Shown in pieces: positions 48,211 through 60,370 of a stretch of DNA of 64,000 nt. Below the pieces are notes generated by a model. It worked only from the letters and a program-made list of their open reading frames with translations, made no database searches and was not told where the DNA came from. Numbering within the stretch: the stretch's first letter is position 1; each line of letters starts with the position of its first letter. A program made the position numbers and the translations under genes. Source of the stretch: Stromatinia cepivora (taxonomy: Eukaryota > Ascomycota > Leotiomycetes > Helotiales > Sclerotiniaceae); assembly GCA_014898415.1 (NCBI GenBank), contig RCTD01000002.1, forward strand, positions 3,038,001 to 3,102,000. The letters run 5' to 3'.

Positions 48211-49411
48211 CTTGGACATCTGTAGCGAAAGGCTGCTGACATGTTAATGATTAATTCTTACTCTTGTTCCAATATACTCACTCCCGCTATCTTTAAAGGG
48301 TCAGTCACTCTCAATCTCATCCACAATCTTCCTTCACCTAGGGTCCTCATATCTTCACATTCTCAACATTCTTCTTCATCGTGACTCCCTTGCGGACTTG
48401 AATTTAAACTCATGTTCCCACAAGTAAACGAAATACTTTTTCTCATTTCTGTTCTTCCAGGATGATTCTAGAACTATGATGTCATATTTAGAGTCATCCT
48501 GACCATATTTATATCTGCACAGAAATTTCAATACAGGTATCCCATAACTCCCAGACTTGTGGATACCCGTCCTGATGACTTATCATATCCGGACATATCT
48601 CTCTAATATATTTCACCATCATCCCGCTAACCGAGCACCAATTTAGGATATAAAAATGCCTATTCTCGTACCTAATGTTTTCCATTCTAATAAATACACA
48701 AGTCCTCTTCGCGGACAATTAATGGCGCGTCTGTGCTAAATCTGCCGCTTATATTTTATAGTGATTCGTTACGTACGTACGGGGTTCTTATACACTTCTC
48801 TTTGTCCTTCAGATCGAGGGGAGTTGTGGTATTGTTGGTGCTGTGGAGTTTTGCTGTGGACGTTTGCCGCTTTGGTAATGAGAACTGAAAGTATGAGAAT
48901 GCGAAATCATCGTGACAGCTAGCGATCATATGATAAGACGTCCTGATAATGGAAAATGTGATTGAGTGATGAGTAGGTAGTAGTGAATTCGCACCGTGCA
49001 TGATGAACGAACAAGTCTCAGCTTATGACGCTCATGGTTCTTTGAGTCGGTGAGGAGTACGAGGGAGTTGGGACGTCGACGGGAAAGTTGGGAAATGGGA
49101 ACCGGTGTTCCTTGAATTCGTGTCTAACTGAATGGTTGAATGGTATGAGGAGTACTTGACGATGGGGATGGGGACGGGTATATATAGTTGTCATTTGAGT
49201 ACAGGTGTGAAGATTTGCTATTAAGTCCCTGAGTTAGGGAGTGGCAATCGATCATGAATGGTGATTAATCATTCTCCTTTACCACTCCTTAAGTCTCATA
49301 CAACTCACAATTTCTTGAGCGCTTATCTATGATTCCCAAATTGTCTGAGATGTGGGTGGGTTCCACAGTCGTATTTTTTGGCCCGTAAATCTATCCTTAG
49401 ACTTTTCATCT

Positions 49412-49488
49412 CTCCTCTTCCCACCTCTCCTTTTCTCATCTCCCCTCTTCTCCTCTTCCCATCTCTCCTTTTCTCATCTCCCCTCTTC
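49412..49488. repeat. 38-bp pyrimidine-only tandem duplication
   Basis: Two nearly identical 38-bp units, starting CTCCTCTTCCCA(C/T)CTCTCC, with almost no purines on the plus strand. Confidence 0.85.
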
Positions 49489-51685
49489 TCGTTTTCCGTA
49501 TCTATAAATAGCGCACTCACTCTCCAAATCTTCTTGCAGCAAATCAACATGAGACTCATGCCAAAGTTCGACTGAGGGCAGGAAAAAATGATATTACCAA
49601 AACCTAGGTTTATTCGTTTTTGTCTTCTACCGTATCCTCGAATCTCTTATAGAAATCTTTCTTTTTCTGGAAAGGTATTGCCAGACTTTGGCGGTGAGGT
49701 ATATATGTGTATTCTTCAGTGATGGGATTGCACGAGTAATGGCAACGGAATCAACAAATCGGTGATTAAGAATAGTTGTGCTGTCATTAAAATACTTCCT
49801 CTCACTATGTGATTTAACGAAGGGGAAAGATTGGCATGCCGATATAAAGATCTCCGAATCATGGGGATGCAGTCTAGAAGTTACGGCATTCTCACTAGTA
49901 TCAATACTGTTTTCCCTATACCATGTTCTGAGATGTGTGGTGGTTTTCATTTATTTGATCTACAAATTGAGGTTAATTTATAATCATATCGGGAAAGGAA
50001 AGCTAGAAGGGAAGAGTCCATTTTAATTAACAACTTTAAGAATGATAGTATGGTGATGGAATGGCCACGATTGTATAAATTATGTGTGGAGATACGGCGG
50101 TTTTTTCTCATGTTTAATCATCTTATAAAAGTCTGCGAAATATCTCTTTGATCTTTCTCAATTCTCATTATCTATTTATCAGTTCTTCTCAAGACCCTGC
50201 CATAGGGAGGAAGCCAGCTTCCCCCTTCTCGAGGCTATTTGCTTTGCATGTTACTTCATGTCGTTTAGTCACTACATGTGCCCGAAATAACGGTAAATTG
50301 AATTTTTTAAAGTGTGTTCTCACTGCCAATCATAAGCACGTATCTTCAAGCTTTCAAGCAAATCGACGATGAAAATGTAAAATTCGCACTTCTGTTGTCA
50401 TAATTAAAGAAATGCTCTCCTCTTTAAGCCAATATCATAGTAATCACAAGTCCAAAATTTGTCAATAATCTTTCAACAGGTTACATGATCAATTTTACTC
50501 GAAAAGGAAGAGAGGAAAAGGAGAACTAAATGGGCTGCAATTTAGTACGGGGTCAAGGAACGTTCCAGTATGTGTCTTCATGATCTGGATTTGATGCTGT
50601 TTACGTGTTGAGATTTGGAGATTTAGAGGGGTGGGATAGTGTGAGGGAGTGTTGGGTAGGGAGCTGCTGAACTTTTACTGCATTTTCATTTGGATTACTT
50701 GAGTATAAAGACTCCTCAAGCTTCTTTGATCCCCTTGGATTATCCACTCAATGTATTTCTCAAAAGATCTATACCGGAGGTTTAGCTGTACAGGATTTCT
50801 TACTTGCGCATGAACTTTCCCTTATACCTACAACGCCCTAAGTTGCCTCATTTTCTAGTTCAAATGTCTTGCGTGATCCGGAGAGGAACATCATCACTTA
50901 TACATAACATAACACAACTGGGGCCATAGGAATTAGGAAGAGGAATCCTGTCAAGTGAATATGGTTTCGTGTCAGTGACAGCGACAGTGCTTTTACCGAA
51001 GACGACTAGGGTCAATTTACCTGTATTATGATTTATAAATTGGTTTGGGATGATTCAGATGTAAACTAGCTGATTTCCACGAGAAAAGGAGAAGAAAATT
51101 TGCAGGGACTTCTCTAAAAGACAAAAGAAAAGTGGCAGCACCTTGGTTTGATTAGCCAGACTTTCATTACCTCATTCATGCACAGATCTTAACAGGCTCC
51201 CTCGTTATATGAAAAAAAAAACAATTGCAGGACCCAATGTCACGGTGGTTGGTCAAAGCCTATATTTCAGGGGCTTCAGGGTAAGTGCGGGGTAAATTTA
51301 CCCCTCATTTACCGAAGGGCTAGGAATTGTCTCGTGCAATGAATTTTGCTGCTCCGTTCTAAGCGTAACTATTTACTGGACTTGCCGGGGAAAAGATGGG
51401 GAGTTATGGAACCAACATAAAGCTTCGGAAAAGGAAAAGTTTCTAGTGGAACATGACGTCTCTTTACTCAATCCCATTGCTGAATCCGTACTCACCAACA
51501 TCATTAGAGCAATGTGGTAGGACCTTGAGTCTTTTACTTGGTCTTATCTCCCTGTCTATTTTAATCCCAATGTATTGATTGAGTAGTTCATCTAAAAAAG
51601 AGAGATGAATTTGGCTTGAATTCCAAGCTGGCATGCGTTCAATAACTTCACTCAGAGGAGGGATATATGTCCCTCACAGGATTCT

Positions 51686-51710
51686 CATTCATTCATTCAT
51701 TCATTCATTT
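51686..51710. repeat. (CATT)n microsatellite
   Basis: About six perfect tetranucleotide copies. Confidence 0.9.
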
Positions 51711-52646
51711 TTCTCATTCAAATAGCTACCACTGGAACTAATGATTTTTTCCAGTTGCATCCTGACTGTTGCCAATGGAGAGGAAGCAATCCGCCGTGTA
51801 TTCTCTGGCGTTAATTTCAATGAATGCGTGGATCTTCCTCTGACCGAAATCCATCGAGATTCTTGTTGCTGAATTGCTGATTGTACAACTTGCGCTGAAG
51901 ACCTTCTATATAAAAGAAAGTACGAGCAAAATTAGGAGCCCTGACGTGCAACAGATAAACAACAAAGCAGATAATCTATGGCATTTGGATGAAATCAATG
52001 GCCCGATAGACCGTCTGTACACCCAACACAAATTTGCTTATGACATCCCAAGCCATTAGAGTTGCCACTTTAAGTCCTTACCTAGCGCAACTGAGTCACT
52101 TCGACGGGGCCGGATACTTGTCATGAAAGGCAACGTTGAAGGCAACGTTGACTCGGCAACATCTTTTCTCGACTTCTTTCAAATATCTGTCCTGTTCCCC
52201 AAGTTGAACCGGAAGATTGGCATGAGCTTATATAGAGAAAACTTTTCGATCGATATCAGAAAGCTGGTACAATAGTTTACGCGGATGGATAGTGGGAGAC
52301 GCTGAAGCTATAACAAATCGTACGCTCGTACGAGAATAAATGAAGCCATCTCACTCTGTAGTCGAGTTTGCAGACGAGAAAAGACAAAGACAAAACAGTT
52401 GATACCGGTTTGAAGGAGCTGCAGGAATTTTGGGCCCCTCTGGAAGTACTGGATCAGGGAATAGGGACACGCGATTGGTATGGGAGAGAATTAAATAAGA
52501 TTTACGGGATGGGGGACTGGACATAACCCAGCCCCCATGAAAACGACTGAAGGAACCAACAATCTACCCTCAAGACTATGACCGGAAGTGAAGGGTATAG
52601 TTAATTAGATGATATTATGCTATTTTGCAACAAATGAATATTCTAT

Positions 52647-53846
52647 TTACAAACTTAGTAAAGTCTCTACCAAATTTCTCGGTGTCGCAAAAAAGTCAAA
52701 CATTACAATTCCCAACCTCTTTCCCTTCATCCCTTTCATAAAGGTCACCAGCTTTTGATTGACACCCCCATTTGGCGTATACGTCCCATTCCCGATAGCC
52801 ATCATCTCAGGAATGATACCATCTGAGAGCTGTCCTCCACTTGCCCAAGTCCACCACAAACTATCAGGCTCCAGAGATTCATCCGCTGCTTTCAACAAAT
52901 GTGCTGTCGTAGCGTTGTACTTCCATTGAATATTCACCGTCGCATTGGACTGAGATGGTGTTTCAGGCTCATAATAGTCCTCGATATACGCTGTGCCATT
53001 GTTGGAAGTATTATAGATGAGTTTGATGTCTGGAGAATTATCGGTCCAAAGCGCGGGAGAGAAATGAAGACCAGGTAAAGCATTTTCGTAAGAGTCTGAT
53101 AGACGATCCAGATCGAAGCGGCGAAGAAGTATAATCTTGCTTCGTGCTTCGCCCAGAGTTCCTAATTCATCTTTCGTCTGGAGCAGATACTGTTTTGCTG
53201 CGGGTGATGTGAGAGTATTGAATAGCTTCAGTTGTGCTTCAGCATCATTCGATCCATATTCGGTCGTACTACCCTCATATTGAAGACTCAAAAAAACCAC
53301 TTCAGAGGGATGATTATCAAGCCAGTGATAATAACCAAAAAGTACATCATCCAAAGTTGCGGTTTGAGATAAAAGAGCTTGGCTATGCCAAAACACAATT
53401 GAGGTGTTGGTAACGTCCAACGCAAATCTCAAGTCGAATACTCGGACCCCGGCATCGAGCATATCAATTATAGAGTTATTCTGGCAGCGATAAAATTCTG
53501 ATGGAGCAGGGACTTGATTTCCCAAGGATGTAACACCAGATAGTGCTGATTGAGTGAAGTGAGAGTAGTTCCAGGTAGCGGTATCGTGAGTCCCCGGGAT
53601 ATTCATATGCACGAGCTTTGTGGAATCGGGATACTTGCTCATCCATGTGGAGGTGTTCAAATGATTGTCCACATAGTTTCCAAATATTGGAGATGCAATT
53701 TTGAGGAGTTTCTGGAGGGCAAAATCTTGGAGCGAAACATCTGATGAGGTGAGCTGGCGTGATATAGGAGAAGCATGGGCTCGAAATGATATTTCCAAGA
53801 CAAGCAGAATGCTGGCGATAGGAGCGAGCATGGTGATTGAACGCAT
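52647..53846 (-). CDS. Secreted PI-PLC X-domain-like phosphodiesterase
   Basis: Intronless gene of 399 residues. Residues 1-25 look like a signal peptide (MRSITMLAPIASILLVLEIS, then FRAHA). The PLC-like TIM-barrel motifs follow: NIPGTHDTATW with the first catalytic His at residue 87, AGVRVFDLRF at 132-141, and IVFWHSQALL with the second His at residue 154, then HPSEVVFLSLQYEG. In bacterial PI-PLCs the two histidines cleave phosphatidylinositol or GPI anchors by acid-base catalysis. Several Asn-x-Ser/Thr sites (NTS, NYS, NNS, NGT) fit passage through the secretory pathway. Length is normal for fungal members. The actual substrate is not known from sequence. Confidence 0.9.
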   Translation of the reverse strand: MRSITMLAPIASILLVLEISFRAHASPISRQLTSSDVSLQDFALQKLLKIASPIFGNYVDNHLNTSTWMSKYPDSTKLVHMNIPGTHDTATWNYSHFTQSALSGVTSLGNQVPAPSEFYRCQNNSIIDMLDAGVRVFDLRFALDVTNTSIVFWHSQALLSQTATLDDVLFGYYHWLDNHPSEVVFLSLQYEGSTTEYGSNDAEAQLKLFNTLTSPAAKQYLLQTKDELGTLGEARSKIILLRRFDLDRLSDSYENALPGLHFSPALWTDNSPDIKLIYNTSNNGTAYIEDYYEPETPSQSNATVNIQWKYNATTAHLLKAADESLEPDSLWWTWASGGQLSDGIIPEMMAIGNGTYTPNGGVNQKLVTFMKGMKGKRLGIVMFDFFATPRNLVETLLSL

Positions 53847-54979
53847 ACACTTCGCGGCGATAAGATGGAGCGATGTTAGACGCGTTGTGAATGAGTTCTA
53901 GGGTTGATGTCGGGTCCAGAGACGGCCGGGTTGTGCTCTCGGTATCACAAAATGTCTCCGTTGGACGTGCGAAAAGCGATTCGATATTTACTCAGGATAC
54001 AGTGTTCAATATTTGGAGGTATGTTTACTTTCTCGTGCAGCTGAGTACAGCCCCAAACATATTTCGGGAAGGTGCAACAAGAAGCATCTCCCTATTGACG
54101 TGAATGTGAGACCCACGTGGACTTAGCCTAGTGATCGTCCTTGGGCTGGTCGTGGCGAACACGGATGATGCCGAGACAATATGGATGTCACGTGGAAGAT
54201 TTAGAAAATCAAGGGGCCAAAGGAGAACCTGATGGGAACCATGATGGAAGTAGGCATTGTATTTCCTGGGGAGACGAAAGGATCGATGCGCCAATCAAGT
54301 CCCAGCAATGCAGCCCATATATTTGACAGCTTCAAATGACTCTTGCATATTGAACTCTGACAATACAATACTACATCTTGGAGTACTGACGACCATTCCC
54401 AAAACTGAAGCAGAGACCTCATTAGTCTTTGGCAATCCTAATATCTTTGTTATAGGATCTTGCGATGGAGTTACTTTTCTGAGAATAGTGGCAGAAACTT
54501 TTCTTGCCCTCACTGTAATCACCTGCACAAACGGAGGATTTGTGACAACAACAATGGGCTTTCGAATGCCTAAGGACCTCTTTCGGAAGAAATGATGAGG
54601 AGAAAAAGATCATAAAATGCGATGTACTTTGAATGATTAGAATTAGATTTGGAATTAGATTTGGAATTTAAATTCAATATGGGAAGTTGTGATGAGGTAG
54701 GTCACTTGAGTTGAGATACATTGGATGCTTATAATAATTAGCGCCGGAAGCTTCTTGTTATCTTGTTTACCCTCAACCACCAGAATTCCCACAATCACCA
54801 CAGAACTTCCCATATTCATTCACAGTACATCGCACAAAATGCGAGGTAAATCCATTATCTTTGATACGATCACCTGCATTTGAACCATGGCATCAAGAGT
54901 ATAACTTTGACATCTATGGAAACCAATTTACTCTTCTGAACGAACAGTAATGCAGTCTGCGGGATTCCAAAGTGGCGAA
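53847..54979. other. Intergenic, 1.1 kb
   Basis: Promoter side of the PI-PLC-like gene, then sequence where the lost N-terminus of the oxidoreductase remnant should be. I could not find that N-terminal NAD-binding motif. Confidence 0.5.
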
Positions 54980-55900
54980 ATCGCGATTGCCATTTCTCCT
55001 CATTGAAGTGGAGAGCATGATGATTTGGTAAAGTCACAGATTGTCAAGACTATAGTGAGAACAAAAGCTCGCGCAAATTCGTTGGAGATCAAGATTAAAG
55101 AGCTTATGAGCAGTGGCAGAATTGGAATGTCGTTTACAGCAGTTGGGTCTTTCATGTCTCTGGTGAGACGCGCAGTCTTCGATTCCATCAAATTCTATGT
55201 GAATAAAGACACTGGAGAAAGCAATCTTACAATCTTTCACGGATACTGTATGTCTGAGCCGAAGCCCCTCTTATATCACTGAAGTGCTGACATTTCACTA
55301 GTCCTAGATTCATTCATTCGCCTCCTCGGAAATTTCAAGCAACTCCATGCCATTTTGAAACTCTCACCCTGCGGTTGATATTTTATCGAAAGATGGCACA
55401 GTCCTCATTACAAACCATCCCAATACCCTTCTCGATCACATTTCGGTGGTACTCTCGCAATGGGCATCATGCAATTAGTAAACTTTTGCGAGGTTATTGT
55501 GGTACGGCTAATGGTGCTGCCATTAGATGGATGATTACTGGTACAGAAGGAGAAATTGGGATTACAGCGCCAGAGGTTGTGTGGCAGATGCTTTTTCCAG
55601 GAGCAATTCTGAAAATGCAAGCTCTCAGTGGGCATAAAGGTCGGATTTATTACTTCTGAGTCTGGGAAGGCATCAGGTGCTGTTTTCTGCGCTTCGTATT
55701 CGACTAGTCGAGGTTGAAGATCTGGAGTTAAAGCATCAGGGGAGCCAGATTACATAGCGCGGTTCTTTGTTCCGCGGCGAAGAATGTAGCAAGGACCTGG
55801 GAGGCATTCGCCGTATGACGAGACAAAAGACTGTGCAACATTTGAATATGCGCGTGCAATTCATAGGACTCTTGATACCATCAGGGCAGGGTCACTCTAA
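54980..55900 (+). pseudogene. Decayed Gfo/Idh/MocA-type (Gal80-like) oxidoreductase
   Basis: Remnant of an NAD(P)-binding sugar-type dehydrogenase. Family text survives in order but in changing frames: ARANSLEIKIKELMSSGRIG; a 54-bp intron (55248-55301, GTATGT...CTAG, GCTGACA branch point) joining IFHGY to FLDSFIRLLGNF; then a shifted frame with ILSKDGTVLITNHPNTLLDH; then another with AAIRWMITGTEGEIGITAPE; and finally YDETKDCATFEYARAIHRTL with its stop at 55898-55900. Lesions include TGA at 55004-55006, at least three frameshifts, among them an apparent 2-bp loss near 55814, and no Rossmann N-terminus. The region between DDLVK and the first block also seems deleted. The gene is dead beyond doubt; the exact subfamily is uncertain. 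Confidence 0.75.
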
Positions 55901-56366
55901 AGACGCAAAGCTTTGAGTTGGTGACAGCTTTTACAAAGCCGGAGAAGAGCATTATAGTCTATATTTTGGTACGTTCCGCTGTAGAGAGTGTCTCGCAAAA
56001 AAATGAGAATACAATAATGCAGGATCTTTCCCAGAGAGAAAAAAAGTTTTTTAAAGAAAGCTCCGAAAACTGCCATCCTGGCTCTCCCTCGCACGTGGGC
56101 TTCGTGAATAATCAGGCTAAATCACGAGAAACACATGTGCAAAACTTCAATTTTCATTGGTGTTCCTGGAGAGGAATGAACCTATTTGCGCTGCGAAGCA
56201 ACCTGTTTTCCCATCTCAATATTTTTAACTTTTTAATGTCACCTCATGCATATATAATGGAGTTCCAATTCAGAAAGACTATGACCAAGTGGGGTTGAAG
56301 AAGCTCTTTTACTGTGTCATTGGATTTGCCTTGGTTTTCACCACAATATTTGCCAGATTCGACATT
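55901..56366. other. Promoter and leader of the histidine acid phosphatase
   Basis: About 460 bp between the oxidoreductase remnant and the preferred ATG of the phosphatase. It contains a TATA-like element at 56251-56258. Confidence 0.5.
56251..56258 (+). promoter_or_regulatory. TATA-like element of the phosphatase gene
   Basis: TATATAAT lies 38 bp before the first in-frame ATG (56289) and 116 bp before the second (56367). A start of transcription about 30 bp downstream would fall at the first ATG, which favours the second as the translation start. Confidence 0.45.
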
Positions 56367-57851
56367 ATGTTCACTAGCAGCCAGATCGTCCTCTTTGCAT
56401 TCCTGGCTGGAGCACGGGAGACGACTGCTTTGACACCGCTCGAGACTTTTTACCCAATTGGTCTCAATGATACCTCCTATATCAGTAACACTTCACTTGG
56501 ATCATATGGTGGCATATATTCAATTCCTGGCAAGTCTACCACTTCAAATATAACATATGGCACATACCACTACTGCTCTATGCCCCATCCAAGAGTACGA
56601 GAATACCAACTTCCTGCGCCTGTATCCAGCGGGACTGTGAAGGCGGAGATTGTCTATCTGGAATATTTACAAAGACATCAAAGGAGGACTATGTATAATG
56701 TTTTACCTGGTGGAGAGGCCAGTTCTCTTGCTCAAGCGTCTGGTAACCTACTAACGTTATCCCAGACCGTACCGTTTAATTGCTCAGGTATTCTCCCATA
56801 TCTTTATGCTGGACCTCATGATACCACATCGCAACAGCCCATTCCAGTATATGCTAGTACATATACAGATGCAGGCAATCCCTTCCTGGACAAATATATT
56901 TCAGGGACTTGCCAGTATCCGCAGCTTACAATTGGTGGCCTTTTCGACGGCTACCAGCATGGCCGAGACCTTGACGAAGTATATGGTGCCACCAGCAAAT
57001 TGAGTCTTTTCCCCACAGCCCCATCGCTAGAGAAAACCTACTTTCGCTCCTCGGAGTCCCCTTTGACACAACAAAGTGCTGGAGGCGTGCTGCGTGGAAT
57101 CTGGTCTGATTACAAAGGATCCATACCTCTTCATCAACAAGCCACTTCAGTCGACACAATTAATGCGGGTTATTCCTGCTCTGCTATTTCTTCTACGCTG
57201 GCTAAAATTAAATCAACAACTGAATGGCAAGCTCACCTGGCAGCTACATCTACCCTACGCACCACCCTTGGAAATATGTTCAAAGCAAATTCGAGTGCAT
57301 GGCAAGGCACTATGGATCATTTCGCCGATAACTTCCAGGCTCGACTTTGTAATGGTTATTCGCTTCCTTGTTCTCCGGCCAATTCTTCATACTGCGTAAC
57401 TCAAGATATGGCAGAAGAGGTTTTTAGAGCTAGTGACTGGGAATGGAACTATTACTGGAGGGTCAATCCTTTCGCTCAACAATACATTCAAGCTGTGGAG
57501 GGGCTGTTTATTGGGGACATAGTGTCCAGGCTGGAAAGTGTGGCGAATGGAACGATCCAAGAAGGGAAGTATAGTCATATATTTGTTCATGACGGGGATA
57601 TTGGTCCCGTAGCAGGCGCTCTAGGCATCAATGCTTTGAGGTGGCCTGGAATGGGAAGTAACATTGCTTTTGAGATTTGGAAGATCCAGAATACAACAGC
57701 GACTTTTGATGGGTACTTTGCAAGAGTATTGTATAGTGGACAGCCTATGAAGTCAATTTATGGAGACATGGACTGGATGCTACTGGAGACTCTATTGGGC
57801 ATTCTCAGACGATCTGTGCCAGCAGATATCGTGGAACTATGTAATAGCTAA
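56367..57851 (+). CDS. Secreted histidine acid phosphatase-like protein
   Basis: Branch-2 histidine phosphatase family, which includes phytases and acid phosphatases that release phosphate from organic esters. Intronless; 494 residues from the ATG at 56367 (520 from 56289). The later start gives a clean signal peptide (MFTSSQIVLFAFLAGARETTA). The catalytic box is YLQRHQRRTMYN at about residues 101-112, with the nucleophilic His at 104. The usual RHGxRxP is therefore RHQRRTM, with Gly replaced by Gln and Pro absent. The distal acid motif is VHDGD at about 407-411. Many Asn-x-Ser/Thr sites suggest glycosylation. Family membership is well supported; activity on phytate is uncertain because of the changed box. 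Confidence 0.85.
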   Translation: MFTSSQIVLFAFLAGARETTALTPLETFYPIGLNDTSYISNTSLGSYGGIYSIPGKSTTSNITYGTYHYCSMPHPRVREYQLPAPVSSGTVKAEIVYLEYLQRHQRRTMYNVLPGGEASSLAQASGNLLTLSQTVPFNCSGILPYLYAGPHDTTSQQPIPVYASTYTDAGNPFLDKYISGTCQYPQLTIGGLFDGYQHGRDLDEVYGATSKLSLFPTAPSLEKTYFRSSESPLTQQSAGGVLRGIWSDYKGSIPLHQQATSVDTINAGYSCSAISSTLAKIKSTTEWQAHLAATSTLRTTLGNMFKANSSAWQGTMDHFADNFQARLCNGYSLPCSPANSSYCVTQDMAEEVFRASDWEWNYYWRVNPFAQQYIQAVEGLFIGDIVSRLESVANGTIQEGKYSHIFVHDGDIGPVAGALGINALRWPGMGSNIAFEIWKIQNTTATFDGYFARVLYSGQPMKSIYGDMDWMLLETLLGILRRSVPADIVELCNS

Positions 57852-58847
57852 AGTGATAGTGAGAGAGGAGATGGGATTGTACATAATGCATCTGGATAGT
57901 CCGTTATGTAAAAACACTGTTATGTATACTTTATGTCTCATTCGGGGGCCGGATTTTTATTAACGACTTAATGTGGAAATGTTGAAGAGTACCGAGTCAC
58001 ACGTTGGTCTCCATGCCAAAGAACCATGAGAGTTTACAATGGTATTAGGAACATCAATCTTCTATTTGAGACTACCACGAAAACTTAAAGAAACCTTAGA
58101 ATATAATTATCCGCATCTTATAATGCTTCGCATTCCATTTTAATCATCAAAATGCTAGCGAGGATTAAGGGTACTGCCAGGTATGTATCCCAAAGGTAAA
58201 TATCATAAACAGAGATCATGAAAAACAACAGATGATAGGGTTTTAGAGCAACCACAATACAATACGGTTCGAGGCTCAGCGCCATTAGTATTTTCCCACT
58301 TACCTAAGTGAGAGTAAGACTCGTCATTTGGCCACCTCTTAAACGTTCCCCCCTATCCTTAATAGATTTAATATCGCTGGAGTCTGATCACGTGTGCGGG
58401 GTTTCTTGGGTGTTGATTTATTCGGTCCCGACATCCCCACCTCATGAAGTAATCATCTACTACCAATCATATCACTTCGTCAATCTAACTAAAGTTAAAC
58501 CACTGCCGAGTTTTGATTCCATACAACCAAAGTTTCCCTCATTCAGCCTCCTTTTTCCCCATCCCGTATCAAGAAGCCGCGTGGATGGGACCTTTTCCAC
58601 ATTTGATTTGGGCCACGAGTTGTGGGGATCGTGGGGCACATACGTTACGTACCACGAAGATGGGTTTGCTATACATGAAATGATTTAAAGAATGGGAAGA
58701 TATTTCTGTGTTATATACAGCCATACACTCTAAGTTCTAGGTCTCATTCAATATCGCATCATCTCTAAATATCATACAAGACGAGATCTTTAGGTCATCA
58801 AATAAAAATTGCATTTCCAGCTACAAATTCTCTGAAAAGCCGCCACC
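57852..58847. other. Intergenic, 1 kb
   Basis: 3' flank of the phosphatase and promoter of the monooxygenase. A 126-codon open frame at 58308-58688 shows no domain and probably is not a gene. Confidence 0.5.
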
Positions 58848-60370
58848 ATGGATAGAGCATCACACATCGTGATTATTGGAGCTGGTAAAATTCTTCATTC
58901 CCCTTTACTCAATTTTCAGCAACTCACAGTACTAAGGCATGGGAGGATTGTCGTGCGCGTTGTCTTTGGCCAAAGAGGGCTTTACAAACATCAATGTCTA
59001 TGAGACAGCGTCAAATTTAGGGTTTGTCGGTGCTGGAATTCAATTGGCGCCAAATATGGCGAGAATATTGAACAGATTAGGATGTTGGAAAGGGATCGAG
59101 GCCGAAGCTGTTGATCTGAAAGAAACTAGTATTAGACGTATGCCCCGTTCTTTTTTGGTCCTTTCTCTTTCCTCACCTGTTCTCACCAAAGTTCGAAATT
59201 GAATATTGCATCTCGTATCACCTTACTTCTTACCACTTCTATGAAACTGACCCAGAAATAGAGGGCGATTCCGATAACGAGCTGGCTCACGTGGATCTTT
59301 TGTACATAAGACATACCTATGGCTACCCCCACATGGTTGGTCACCGATCCAACCTTGCTGGCTCTATGTATGAGGCTTGCAAGAAAGAAAGAGGCATCAA
59401 ATTTCACTTTTCCACAGGAGCTGAAACCGTTGAGTCCTTTGGCCCCAAACCAGTTCTCAAGGTCAAGCCGCGCGAAGGAGAATCTTATACTGTCGAAGCA
59501 GATGCCATTCTCGCATCAGATGGTATCAAATCTATCGTTCGCTCAAAGATTTTGGCTGAATTGAACCATGATGCACACATTACCGACACGAATCAGGCAG
59601 CATACAGAATTATGCTCAAGCGAGAGGAGATGGAAAATGACCCCGAACTTTTGGAACTTATCAATGGAGATAAGGTCACGAGATGGATTGGAGAGAAAAG
59701 ACATATTATTGCTTACCCGGTCTCAAGCAAGCAGATTTATAATCTCTCCACTGTCCAACCTGATACCAACTTCGCCGCTGCCCCTTCCGCCACCTATACG
59801 ACCAAAGGTGACAAGGCTGCTATGTTGAATATATTCTCGGACTTCTGTCCTAAAGTCCAACGTATGCTGAATCTTGTCCCTGATGGTGAGGTATGCGAAT
59901 GGAAACTCCGCGTCCACAGTCCTCTTCCTACTTGGGTTCGCAGATCCATCGCACTTGTCGGAGATGCTTGCCATCCAACCCTCCCTCATTTGGCTCAAGG
60001 TGCTGCACAAGCAATTGAAGACGCCGCCGTCTTGGGTGCCGTATTTTCTAAATGTCCTTCCAATGACCCCTCAGATATTAACAAATCTCTACTCGTCTAT
60101 GAAAGCGTGAGGAAAGAACGTGCCGAGACACTTGTTGAGCTAGCCGCACAATCCGGACGAGCTTTACATTTGGGTGACGGAGCTGCAAAGGCAGAGAGAG
60201 ACAAGCAATTTGCTGCATTAAAGCAAAAGGGTGGCGTGGTCCCCGATAAATGGGCGGATTCCGAGGTCCAGAAGAAGATTTATGGTTTTGATTGTTATCA
60301 AGTTGCTCTTGATAGGTTTGATGACTTATTTGCAAAGGTCAAAGAGGGTCAGTTTGTTGGTCTGGAATAA
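58848..60370 (+). CDS. FAD-dependent monooxygenase, salicylate-hydroxylase-like
   Basis: Flavoprotein aromatic hydroxylase of 448 residues. Three exons: 58848-58884, 58937-59137 and 59262-60370, with GT-AG introns of 52 and 124 bp; intron 1 splits the dinucleotide-binding loop. The start context GCCACCATGG is near ideal. Motifs: VIIGAGMGG at residues 8-16 (FAD beta-alpha-beta), then ASDG at about 164-167, and GDACHPTLPHLAQGAAQAIEDA from about residue 313 (FAD ribityl binding). Family members use NADPH or NADH and O2 to hydroxylate salicylate and related aromatics. For a plant-associated fungus, breakdown of host salicylate is an attractive idea but is inference; other phenolics are equally possible. 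Confidence 0.9.

Larger units (their letters stand above)
41876..52646. other. 10.8-kb gene-poor region with many simple repeats
   Basis: The longest stretch without a convincing gene. The left 2 kb (41.9-43.9 kb) is packed with mini- and microsatellites, listed separately. The remainder holds short open frames only. The longest, 46550-47068 (-), 172 codons, and 46271-46513 (+) show no family resemblance. The region may be the extended upstream region of the Zn2Cys6 regulator, non-coding RNA territory, or old transposon debris. The sequence alone does not decide. Confidence 0.55.

Noticed and set aside
47955..48242. Ser-Pro repeat protein on the minus strand
   Set aside because: The frame is produced by the GATGGT microsatellite and has no other coding character.
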